Shown: positions 1 through 7,319 of the stretch, piece by piece
Layout of the letters: every line of letters starts with the position of its first letter
Numbering within the stretch: the first letter of the stretch is position 1
Notes under the pieces: model-generated
Databases searched by the model: none
The model's input: only the letters and a program-made list of their open reading frames with translations
What the model was told of the DNA's origin: nothing
Position numbers and translations under genes: made by a program
NCBI GenBank assembly: GCA_038146785.1
Contig: JAYQSI010000001.1
Span: 1-64,000 of the forward strand
Source of the DNA: VMDJ01 sp038146785
Lineage (GTDB): Bacteria > Pseudomonadota > Gammaproteobacteria > Chromatiales > Chromatiaceae
Reading direction: 5' to 3'
DNA: 64,000 nt

Positions 1-1631
1 CGACTAAAGCGCTGTTAGAGCGACCTGACAGCATCATCGTTGCCACGGTCTCGTCGATTTATGGCTTGGGCGATCCGCGACAGTACCTAAGCATGGTGTT
101 ACACCTGTCGCGAGGTGAGCGCATTGAGCAGCGCACCATGTTGCGCCGTTTAGCCGACATGCAGTACACGCGTAACGATATCGAGTTAGCGCGCGGTACC
201 TATCGGGTGCGTGGTGATGTGATCGACATCTTCCCGGCAGAATCGGATGACGAGGCGATCCGTCTTGAGATGTTTGATGATGAGATCGAAGGCTTAAGTC
301 TGTTCGATCCCTTAACCGGTGAGGTGCTACGCAAAGTGCCGCGCTACACCGTGTACCCCAAAACCCACTATGTCACTCCGCGCGACATCATCTTGGGCGC
401 TATCGATAACATTAAAGTGGAACTCAAAGAGCGCCTTGAGCAATTGCGCAGTAATCAAAAGCTACTCGAAGCACAGCGCTTAGAGCAGCGTACTCAGTTC
501 GATATCGAGATGATGTTAGAGCTCGGCTATTGCTCGGGCATCGAGAATTACTCGCGGTATCTCTCAGGTCGTGACCCTGGTGATGGTCCGCCGACCTTAT
601 TTGATTACTTGCCTGAGAACAGCTTGTTGGTGATCGACGAATCACACGTCACCGTGCCGCAACTCGGTGCTATGTATCGCGGTGACCGTTCACGTAAAGA
701 GACCTTGGTTGAATACGGTTTCCGTTTGCCCTCGGCGCTCGATAACCGCCCGCTAAAGTTCGAAGAGTTCGAAGCGCGCTCACCACAGACCATTTATGTC
801 ACCGCCACACCACGCGATTACGAGGCAGAGCATTCGGGTGCCATCGTCGAGCAAGTGGTGCGTCCTACCGGTCTGATCGATCCGGAGGTCGAAGTGCGAC
901 CTGCCAGTACCCAAGTCGATGATCTGCTCTCAGAGATCAACGCACGAGTCGAGATGGGCGACCGTGTGTTGGTGACTACGCTGACCAAACGCATGTCAGA
1001 AGATCTCACCGACTATCTGATGGAGCACGACATTCGGGTGCGCTATCTGCACTCCGACATCGATACGGTTGAGCGAGTTGAGATCATCCGAGATCTCCGC
1101 CTCGGTGAGTTTGATGTGTTGGTGGGTATCAACTTGTTGCGCGAAGGTTTGGATATGCCCGAGGTATCGCTGGTCGCGATTCTCGATGCGGATAAAGAAG
1201 GCTTCTTACGCTCAGAAGGCTCACTGATTCAAACCATTGGTCGCGCGGCGCGTAATGCTCGCGGTAAAGCCATTCTTGTATGGCGACAACATCACCGGCT
1301 CAATGAAGCGTGCGATGGATGAAACCGCTCGCCGCCGTGAAAAGCAGGTGGCACATAACGAAAAACATGGCATTCAACCAAAACCATCACCAAGTCGGTC
1401 GCCGACATCATGGAAGCGTCAGTGCCAGGTGGAAGTGCTATTGCGCGGAAATATCGTTTAGCTGCCGAAGAGGGTGCGGATTACGAAGTGATCGATCCAA
1501 TCAAAGCGGCGCGCGAAATCAAAAAGATCGAAAAAGAAATGTATGCCTTAGCCCGTGACCTTAAGTTCGAAGAGGCCGCCAAGTTGCGCGACCGACTCCG
1601 TCGATTGCAAGGCAAAAGCTTCGAGGCTTAA
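1..1631 (+). CDS. uvrB: UvrABC excision nuclease subunit B, 5'-truncated by the window edge and carrying two compensating frameshifts
   Basis: DNA damage-recognition helicase-like subunit of nucleotide excision repair; it loads UvrC after UvrA. The reading frame is open from base 3 (TKALLERP..., then SSIYGLGDP, a UvrB signature), so the N-terminal P-loop lies upstream of the window. Visible are DESHVTVPQ, YVTATP, the motif V/VI block (GINLLREGLDMPE ... QTIGRAARN) and a C-terminal UVR motif (LKFEEAAKLRDRLRRL). The frame breaks after GKAIL near 1276-1277 (one T too many in CTTGTATGG) and is restored near 1380-1383 (AAAA where AAAAA is needed). Between them the shifted frame reads YGDNITGSMKRAMDETARRREKQ, normal UvrB. 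The two indels cancel, so a sequence error is likelier than gene decay. The stop overlaps the convergent kinase gene by 4 bp. Confidence 0.93.
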
Positions 1632-4526
1632 GCGCTTATTTTAATACAGTCAGTCGACTCTTTAAGGCGCTCAATCTCAAGCTCAATATCATTTGAGGTT
1701 GGCTCGTACAGTGAGGCGACATGGTCTTTAGCAATCAGCTCAAGTTCAAAAGCTTTTTGGGCAAGCGCATAAGCAGACACCGAGCGTGCCGCCCCTTTAA
1801 GCGTGTGAGCCGCTTTTTTCACATCGGCATGCTCTTTAAAACTCACCGCAATACGCAAGTCGGCCATCATTAACTTGAGATCTTCAAAGAAGCGCTGCAT
1901 CAGCAGACAGATCATTTTTGGGTCGTCGCCTAAGCGTTCAGCGAGTTCCTGTTTATTCCAAATGACGGGTACCTCATCAGCTAAAACATCTCCCTCTGGT
2001 TTTGCATCCGCTGCAATCTTCTCATCAGTGGTGCGTAAGGCTTGGCTCAGACTTGTCTTTATGTATCGTTAGTGGTATCAGTCCATTTCGATTAATAGCG
2101 TGTCTCGTAAGCCCTTTATCAAACGGCTTGGTCAGGTAGTCATCCATACCGGCTTGAATAGCGGCCTCACGGTCTTCTGCCATCGCGTGTGCGGTGACCG
2201 CAATGATCGGTGTGCGTTTTTGCTCGAGGCTCGATTCGTATTCACGAATCAGCTTGGTTGTATCAAGGCCATCGATATGCGGCATCTGGATATCCATCAA
2301 GATGGCATCGAAATGTGTGTTGCGAACTCGCTCAAGTGCCTCGTAGCCTGATTCCACGTCTTCAGAAGTCATGCCCAGTTGTTTAACAATCTGGGTGGCA
2401 ATCATGCGATTCACTTCGACGTCATCCACAATCAGTACGTGACCTTTAAGCTGTCCATCGATTGATCGGTTGACAATTTGTTTGTCGCCAAGCGGCAGCT
2501 TCAGCGTGATGGTAAAGGTGGTTCCGATCAGTGGTGTGCTTTCTACCGAGATATCGCCGTCCATCATTTGCGCAAGGTCGCGTGCAATGGCTAAGCCCAA
2601 ACCGGTGCCACCATACATTCGGCTGGTTTTCTTGTCGGCTTGTTCAAAGCGATTGAATAAACGTGTGAGCGTTTCTTTCTCAATACCAGGGCCGGTATCT
2701 TTGACTTCTAACTCAATCTTTACCAAGCCTTGCTCGTCGCCCCGTAAATGGTGGCTGCGTGCGATCAGCGTTACGCCGCCTGTATCGGTGAATTTAATTG
2801 CGTTACCAATAATGTTTTTCAGAATCTGACGAATGCGGTTGTCATCGACGCGCACCCACAAATCGTTTTTCAGTTCGTTATGCAACTCTAGGTAGAGGTG
2901 TTTTTGTTTCGCTAGCGAACGCTTCTCTTCAAGGATGTCACTCAACAAGTTTTCAAAGGCAATGTTCTTAGGGTCTAGTAATAATTTGCCTGACTCCAAC
3001 TTCGAGGAATCCAAAATGTCATCCAAGATATGCAACAAGGATTTCGCCGTACGGTGAACCACCGTGGCTTCACGATGATGCTCAGGGTCGCTGAGTTGAT
3101 CTGTCAGTGCTTTCGACATGGAAATGATCGCGTGCATCGGAGTGCGAATTTCATGCGACATGTTCGCCATGAATTCGGTTTTGACTTGTAAGAGTTTCTG
3201 AATGTCGCCAGTACGTTTTTCGATTTCTTTTTCGAGAATGTCTTTTTCTTTGGCAATCAATTCGCGTGCTTCCACCTGTTCGCTGATATTTTGAGTAAAG
3301 GCAAATAAACGCGACGGCTGATCATTCTGGTCGGTTTCAAGGTAAAGATTAATTTTTAAAGGGGTAGAGCTTGCACCATCTGGAGAGAGGTGTTCGGTCT
3401 CAATCACCATGGTACGGTCTTTTGACGCGTGCAATTGTTTGATGATGGCATTGTATTTTTCAACCGAGAAGTTTGGATCGATATCAGGCACCGATAAGTC
3501 CAACATCTTCAGCGGGCTGTGGCCACTGTGTGCGGCTGCCGAGGTGTTTACATAGAGGAATTTGCCATCATTATTGGCATCAGTGATTTCAAAACCGATC
3601 TGGCCATAATCGAGCGCTTCTAAATAAGTGGCTAAATTGTTCACCTGAGCTTGCGCAGCCATCGCACTTTGTTCTAAGGCTTCTTGTTCGGCTTTACGCT
3701 CTCTAATCGAGCGAGTTAGAGCAAACAAACGATAAGGGTTGCCTTCGTTGTCCTTAACTAAAGCGAGTGACACTTCCAGTGGTTCCGTTCCACCATTCGG
3801 TAATTGATGTTCTGTTTCGATAATCCGCGAGCCTTCGACCGTTAAATCAGCAATCAGCTCAGCAAAAATCTCAGGCGTGTAGGTTGGGTCAATTTCATGC
3901 AGTGGTGTGCCAATAACTTGTTGCTGCGTTCGGCCACTGTATTGGCTTGCTTGTTTACTGGCGTAGGTATATTCACCGCTTTTAGGATCAAGAATTTCTA
4001 GACCAATGTCGGTGTTATTTAACGCGGTTTCGATGCCATCAAGTTGCGCATTCTTTTCAGAAATCACTTTTAAATGGTTACGAATGATCAGTGGCAAGGT
4101 CTGGGTAAAGAAGGTGGTGAATAAAATGGCGATGGCCATCGAAGACCAAGGTGCGGGCGTGATCTGTTCGGGATAGGCAAAGCCAATCGCTTGCAGCAGG
4201 GCGATACAAGCAACAATTAAGCTAAAGGCGGCCCATTTGTTGAGATTCATGGTGAGCAGCAATAGCGGCACCTGAACAATCACCAGAGCGGTGGTCACGG
4301 TGCCTTCGCCAAACATGGAGCTGATCCCCGAAATAAAGGTAATCAGCAACAGAGAAATAACCAGCAGCGTGGTGCTAAGCGCGTTACGCATTGTGCCATA
4401 AACTGACGCATACAGCCGAAATAACAACAATATTCCTATACGACGATCTTGGGTGAGGATAACGGCGGTTGCGATCGGTGCGGTAATCGCGGCAAACGAC
4501 AGAATCGTCGACGCCAATTGGCGCAT
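1628..4526 (-). CDS. Membrane-bound hybrid sensor histidine kinase (PAS-PAS-HisKA-HATPase-REC-Hpt), split by an apparent frameshift
   Basis: Sensor of a multistep phosphorelay. As read, the first frame (4526 to 2025) gives 833 residues: several membrane segments within residues 1-150, two PAS domains (about 160-275 and 300-415), the H-box with His458 (MSHEIRTP), the N-box at Asn575, D610TGPG, the glycine box GGTGLG near 639, and a receiver domain with acidic pair D701/D702, phosphoacceptor D745 and K800. The frame then turns into a non-family tail. A separate frame (1915 to 1628) encodes an Hpt domain (AHTLKGAARS). Its sequence stays open upstream and joins the kinase if one T is removed from TTT at 2058-2060, giving a single 965-residue protein. 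No response regulator gene is adjacent, so the output is unknown. Confidence 0.85.
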
Positions 4527-4624
4527 TTGGCTCTATCCATGAGGTTTTGATGCGAGAAATATATTCAACGTGACTGGCAAATACAATACATCGACGTTTT
4601 TTCCTGGATTGAGGGCGATTTAAC

Positions 4625-4653
4625 TTGACTATTTAAGTAAACGCTAATATTCT
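4625..4653 (+). promoter_or_regulatory. Predicted sigma70 promoter of small-protein gene A1
   Basis: TTGACT (4625-4630), a 17-bp spacer and TATTCT (4648-4653). Copies B and C have the same element at the same place. The leader downstream contains AACC-GCA-GGTT, a small stem-loop that recurs in the C copies as AACC-TA-AGGTT. Confidence 0.6.
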
Positions 4654-4709
4654 TATCCTCATTGAAGGGCATATCGCTCAACCGCAGGTTTCATTAAGAG
4701 GATAAACCC

Positions 4710-4982
4710 ATGAAAAAGATCATCGCTATCGCAGCAATCATCGCATCAGCTCAAGCTTCTGCGTTCTTCGACAACAGCAACGGCAACATGAACGGTGCTA
4801 ACAACGGTTCTTTGAACACTGCTGGTAATGCAACTGGCGAAGGTGAAGCGACCTTCTCTATGGACATGAACGTTAAGACTAAGCAGCACCGCAACGTTGG
4901 CGTTAACGTAAAAGGCAACAACGAAGGCACTGCATACGCAACTGAAGCGCCATACGCGCCAGTAGCTCCTGCTGCTAAGTAA
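4710..4982 (+). CDS. Small secreted Asn/Gly-rich protein, array copy A1 (possible sulfur-globule-type protein)
   Basis: A 90-residue protein with a clear signal peptide (MKKIIAIAAIIASAQASA, cleavage expected after residue 18). The mature part of about 72 residues is rich in Asn, Gly, Thr and Ala, has a central GEGEATFSM motif shared by all array members, and ends APVAPAAK. It lacks Cys and any enzyme motif. An AAGAGGATAAACCC Shine-Dalgarno context supports the start. Promoter and terminator flank it closely, so it is a single-gene unit. The small size, signal peptide and alternating polar/aromatic composition recall sulfur-globule envelope proteins of sulfur oxidisers, but that is composition-level resemblance only; a surface or matrix protein of another kind is equally possible. 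Confidence 0.8.
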   Translation: MKKIIAIAAIIASAQASAFFDNSNGNMNGANNGSLNTAGNATGEGEATFSMDMNVKTKQHRNVGVNVKGNNEGTAYATEAPYAPVAPAAK

Positions 4983-5003
4983 TCTGATTCATCAGATCGA
5001 AAA

Positions 5004-5025
5004 GGGCGCTTCGGCGCCCTTTTTT
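5004..5025 (+). terminator. Intrinsic terminator of A1
   Basis: GGGCGC-TTCG-GCGCCC stem with a UUCG tetraloop, followed by six T. The same terminator occurs behind the merged C1/A2 copy at 5951. Confidence 0.88.
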
Positions 5026-5079
5026 GTGGAATGTTTGGGTTATAGAGCGAAGTTTTTGACATATCGCAATATAATTAAC

Positions 5080-5107
5080 TTGCAATTCCACCAAATTCTA
5101 ATATACT
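5080..5107 (+). promoter_or_regulatory. Predicted sigma70 promoter of copy B1
   Basis: TTGCAA (5080-5085), 16-bp spacer, TATACT (5102-5107). In the second B copy the -10 position reads TTGTTT, so that copy may have a weaker promoter or the sequence there is unreliable. Confidence 0.5.
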
Positions 5108-5164
5108 TATTTTCATCGGAGTGTTGCTCCGAACCCATTAACAACATTTTTTAAGGACTCAGTC

Positions 5165-5464
5165 ATGAAAAAGATCATCGCTATCGCAGCTATCGTTGCA
5201 TCAGCTCAAGCTTCTGCTTTCTTCAACACTAACAACGGTTCAGCTAACGGCGCGAACAACGCTAACTGAGACTTCGTTGGTAACGGTACTGGTGAAGGTG
5301 AAGCGACTTTCTCTATGAACTTCTCTGGTAAAGGCCGCACTGCGGGTGACTTCAAAGGTAACGGTACTACTAACACTAACGGTACTGCTTACGGTTACGA
5401 GCAGCCTTACTACGGTTACGCTCCAGTAGCTCCTGCAGCTCCAGCTGCTCCAGCTGCTAAGTAA
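5165..5464 (+). pseudogene. Small secreted Asn/Gly/Tyr-rich protein, array copy B1, with one in-frame TGA
   Basis: Reads as 99 codons with the array signal peptide (cleavage after AQASA). It then continues FFNTNNGSANGANNAN, an in-frame TGA at codon 35 (5267-5269), and on in frame through GEGEATFSMNFSGKGRTAGDFKGNG to a Tyr-rich tail (YGYEQPYYGYAPV) and PAAK. Everything else is intact, and the second B copy reads AACGGCGAC at the equivalent spot, so the TGA is either a recent nonsense change or a base-call error. Shine-Dalgarno AAGGACT precedes the ATG. A selenocysteine reading is not supported: no Cys homolog and no local context. Confidence 0.65.
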
Positions 5465-5487
5465 TTTCAGAGATTCTGAAGTTCAAA

Positions 5488-5512
5488 GGGTGCCTTCGGG
5501 CGCCCTTTTTTT
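5488..5512 (+). terminator. Intrinsic terminator of B1
   Basis: GGGTGCC / GGGCGCCC stem (one G-U pair) followed by seven T. Repeated behind B2. Confidence 0.8.
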
Positions 5513-5565
5513 ATGCCTAAAAAGGTGCGTGCTAGGGCATAAAGAAAAAATTTGGCAACTAAGTA

Positions 5566-5593
5566 TTGACATTTAAGCAAATACTAATATACT
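5566..5593 (+). promoter_or_regulatory. Predicted sigma70 promoter of copy C1
   Basis: Consensus TTGACA (5566-5571), 16-bp spacer, TATACT (5588-5593); identical to the promoter of C2. Confidence 0.7.
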
Positions 5594-5651
5594 TATCGTC
5601 ATTGGTGAGGCATATCGCTAAACCTAAGGTTCTACAAAGAGGAATTTCACA

Positions 5652-5929
5652 ATGAAAAAGATCATCGCTATCGCAGCAATCATCGCTACTGCTCAAGCTT
5701 CTGCATTCATGGATTCTGGCAACGGCCAGACTAACGGTGCTAAAACGGTTCTTTGACTTCGCGGGTAACGGCAACAGGTGAAGGTGAAGCAACTTTCTCA
5801 ATGACTTTCAAAGGTCGTTAAGACTAAGCAGGCGACTTCAAAGGTTGGCGTTAACGTAAAAGGCAACGGCTAAGGCACTGCATACGCAACTGAAGCTCCA
5901 TTGCACCAGTAGCTCCTGCTGCTAAGTAA
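5652..5929 (+). pseudogene. Merged array copy C1/A2: front half type C, rear half type A, frame broken several times
   Basis: The promoter, leader and first 28 codons (signal peptide, then FMDSGNGQTNG) are those of type C. The last third (VGVNVKGNG, GTAYATEAP, ending AAK) and the terminator are type A. Between about 5740 and 5860 the bases look like an interleaving of the A and C sequences (for example GGTCGTTAAGACTAAGCAG mixes CGTGGTAAG of C with CGTTAAGACTAAGCAG of A), with stop codons and shifts in all frames. Either a deletion fused C1 to A2, or the assembly collapsed two neighbouring copies. Confidence 0.7.
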
Positions 5930-5950
5930 TCTGATTCTTCAGATCGAAAA

Positions 5951-5972
5951 GGGCGCTCCGGCGCCCTTTTTT
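5951..5972 (+). terminator. A-type intrinsic terminator behind the merged C1/A2 copy
   Basis: GGGCGC-TCCG-GCGCCC stem followed by six T, nearly identical to the A1 terminator. This is part of the evidence that the 3' half of the preceding copy derives from an A gene. Confidence 0.85.
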
Positions 5973-6105
5973 GTGGATTGTATTGGTCAACGTGAAAGTT
6001 TTTGACATATCGCAATATAATTAACTTGCGTTCCACCAAATACTAATTGTTTTTATCGGATTGTTGTCTAACGGACCATTAACAACATTTTTTGAGGACT
6101 CAGTC

Positions 6106-6405
6106 ATGAAAAAGACATTCGCTATCGAGTTTATCGTTGCATCTGCTCAAGCTTCTGCTCTTCAACACTAACAACGGTTCAGCTAACGGCGCTGATGACA
6201 ACGCAAACGGCGACTAGTTGGTAACGGTACTGGTGAAGGTGAAGCAACTTTCTCAATGAACTTCTCTGGTAAAGGCCGCACTGCGGGTGACTTCAAAGGT
6301 AACGGTACTACTAACACTAACGGTACTGCTTACGGTTACGAGCAGCCTTACTACGGTTACGCTCCAGTAGCTCCTGCAGCTCCAGCTGCTCCTGCTGCTA
6401 AGTAA
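6106..6405 (+). pseudogene. Small secreted Asn/Gly/Tyr-rich protein, array copy B2, frameshifted in its first half
   Basis: Same overall length as B1 (300 bp) but with a 2-base loss in the signal-peptide end (GCTCTTCAAC versus GCTTTCTTCAAC in B1) and a 2-base gain some 40-60 bases later, so the frame is broken between. From about 6230 the sequence is in frame and almost identical to B1 (GEGEATFSMNFSGKGRTAGDFKGNG, Tyr-rich tail, PAAK). Several signal-peptide codons also differ from every other copy (KKTFAIEFIVASAQ), which is odd for a duplicated gene and fits poor base calling in a repeat. Confidence 0.65.
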
Positions 6406-6430
6406 TTTCAGAGATTCTGAAGTTCAAAAA

Positions 6431-6455
6431 GGGTGCCCTCGGGCGCCCTTTTTTT
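6431..6455 (+). terminator. Intrinsic terminator of B2
   Basis: GGGTGCC / GGGCGCCC stem followed by seven T, as behind B1. Confidence 0.8.
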
Positions 6456-6506
6456 ATGCCCGATGCTCACGAAGCGAGCATTTCTGATAAATCTGAAAAT
6501 TAAGTA

Positions 6507-6534
6507 TTGACATTTAAGCAAATACTAATATACT
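6507..6534 (+). promoter_or_regulatory. Predicted sigma70 promoter of copy C2
   Basis: TTGACA (6507-6512), 16-bp spacer, TATACT (6529-6534): full -35 consensus, good -10. Confidence 0.72.
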
Positions 6535-6592
6535 TATCATCATTGGTGAGGCATAACGCTAAACCTAAGGTTCTACAAAGAGGAATTTCACA

Positions 6593-6883
6593 ATGAAAAA
6601 GATCATCGCTATCGCAGCAATCATCGCTACTGCACAAGCTTCTGCATTCATGGATTCTGGTAACGGCCAGACTAACGGTACTCAAAACGGGACTGCTGAC
6701 TTCGCTGGTAACGGCGCAGGTGAAGGTGAAGCAACTTTCTCAATGACTTTCAAAGGTCGTGGTAAGTCTGCAGGCGATTTCAAAGGCAACGGCACTACCA
6801 ACACTAACGGTACTGCTTACGGCTACGAGCAGCCAGCTTACGGCTACGCTCCAGCTGCACCAGTTGCACCTGCTGCTAAGTAA
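6593..6883 (+). CDS. Small secreted Asn/Gly/Tyr-rich protein, array copy C2 (possible sulfur-globule-type protein)
   Basis: The only intact C copy: 96 residues, signal peptide to AQASA (residue 18). The mature part runs FMDSGNGQTNGTQNGTADF, then GEGEATFSMTFKGRGKSAGDFKGNG, NTNG, a YGYEQPAYGYAP aromatic repeat and PVAPAAK. No Cys, no catalytic motif. The DF..F.M.F...R pattern followed by a Gly/Tyr repeat is what recalls sulfur-globule family proteins; this is a resemblance from memory, not a search result. Shine-Dalgarno AGAGGAATTTCACA is well placed. Promoter and terminator are its own, so expression is probably high and independent of the other copies. Confidence 0.82.
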   Translation: MKKIIAIAAIIATAQASAFMDSGNGQTNGTQNGTADFAGNGAGEGEATFSMTFKGRGKSAGDFKGNGTTNTNGTAYGYEQPAYGYAPAAPVAPAAK

Positions 6884-6908
6884 TTCAGACCTCGTCTGAA
6901 ACAAAAGA

Positions 6909-6932
6909 GCCCCGCTGCGGCGGGGCTTTTTT
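6909..6932 (+). terminator. Intrinsic terminator of C2
   Basis: GCCCCGC-TGCG-GCGGGGC stem followed by six T. No copy of this terminator exists behind the merged C1/A2 gene. Confidence 0.9.
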
Positions 6933-7052
6933 ATGTCTGTAACGATGGGTTATTTAAGTAACTATGTAAGCATATTACGTTGCAATATCCTGTTTTTATT
7001 GATTTTTTTTGTAACGGACTAGATTGCCCAACATTCCTTTGATATCACTGCC

Positions 7053-7319
7053 ATGAAAGCTGAAGTATTCGAAAACGAGTTTTTACAGTCTCAATTGATC
7101 GACTATTTACACCAGGTTGACGGTGACAAGATTGATTTGAGCGGCGGCATGTCCGTCATGCTGATGCTGGCGGTCATTCTTCGTGAACATGGCGAGTTGT
7201 CGTATGGCGCGATAGGGCGGTCGATGGAGCAACTAGCGGTTCAAATTAAAGGATTCCGAAACTGCACTAGAGTGCTGATGTTTAAAGGTTATTTTGCGCT
7301 ACAACAACACCTTGTTTGA
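7053..7319 (+). CDS. Hypothetical 88-residue protein upstream of and overlapping bioA
   Basis: Not recognised. The sequence (MKAEVFENEFLQSQLIDYL ...) is leucine- and methionine-rich in the middle (SVMLMLAVILREHGEL) and has no Cys cluster or clear membrane helix. The ATG lacks a strong Shine-Dalgarno. Its TGA overlaps the TTG start of bioA (TTGA, 7316-7319). Because bioA has no visible ribosome site of its own, the frame may serve to couple translation into bioA. It follows the C2 terminator by 120 bp of AT-rich sequence with no clear promoter. Confidence 0.5.
   Translation: MKAEVFENEFLQSQLIDYLHQVDGDKIDLSGGMSVMLMLAVILREHGELSYGAIGRSMEQLAVQIKGFRNCTRVLMFKGYFALQQHLV

Larger units (their letters stand above)
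5001..5700 (+). repeat. Direct repeat unit 1 (A terminator, gene B1, start of gene C1)
   Basis: This stretch recurs from about 5948 to 6641. The B start codons (5165 and 6106) and the C start codons (5652 and 6593) are both 941 bp apart. Intergenic regions, promoters and signal-peptide coding parts match closely. It is best explained by tandem duplication of a three-gene A-B-C block. Confidence 0.8.
5948..6641 (+). repeat. Direct repeat unit 2 (A-type terminator, gene B2, start of gene C2)
   Basis: Second copy of the block starting near 5001, offset 941 bp at the gene starts. It differs from unit 1 mainly by small indels in the B signal-peptide region and an extra segment between the B terminator and the C promoter (6461-6500). 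Confidence 0.8.

Noticed and set aside
5267..5269. Selenocysteine codon in array copy B1
   Set aside because: The protein family has no Cys at this place, the other B copy has Gly-Asp there, and no SECIS-like hairpin is evident behind the TGA.
4600..6932. CRISPR array or insertion sequence as the source of repetition
   Set aside because: Repeat period is 941 bp and contains promoters, signal-peptide genes and terminators; there are no short direct repeats with spacers and no transposase or terminal inverted repeats.
7020..7052. Riboswitch or BirA operator before bioA
   Set aside because: No palindrome resembling a BirA site and no conserved riboswitch core could be recognised in 6933-7052.
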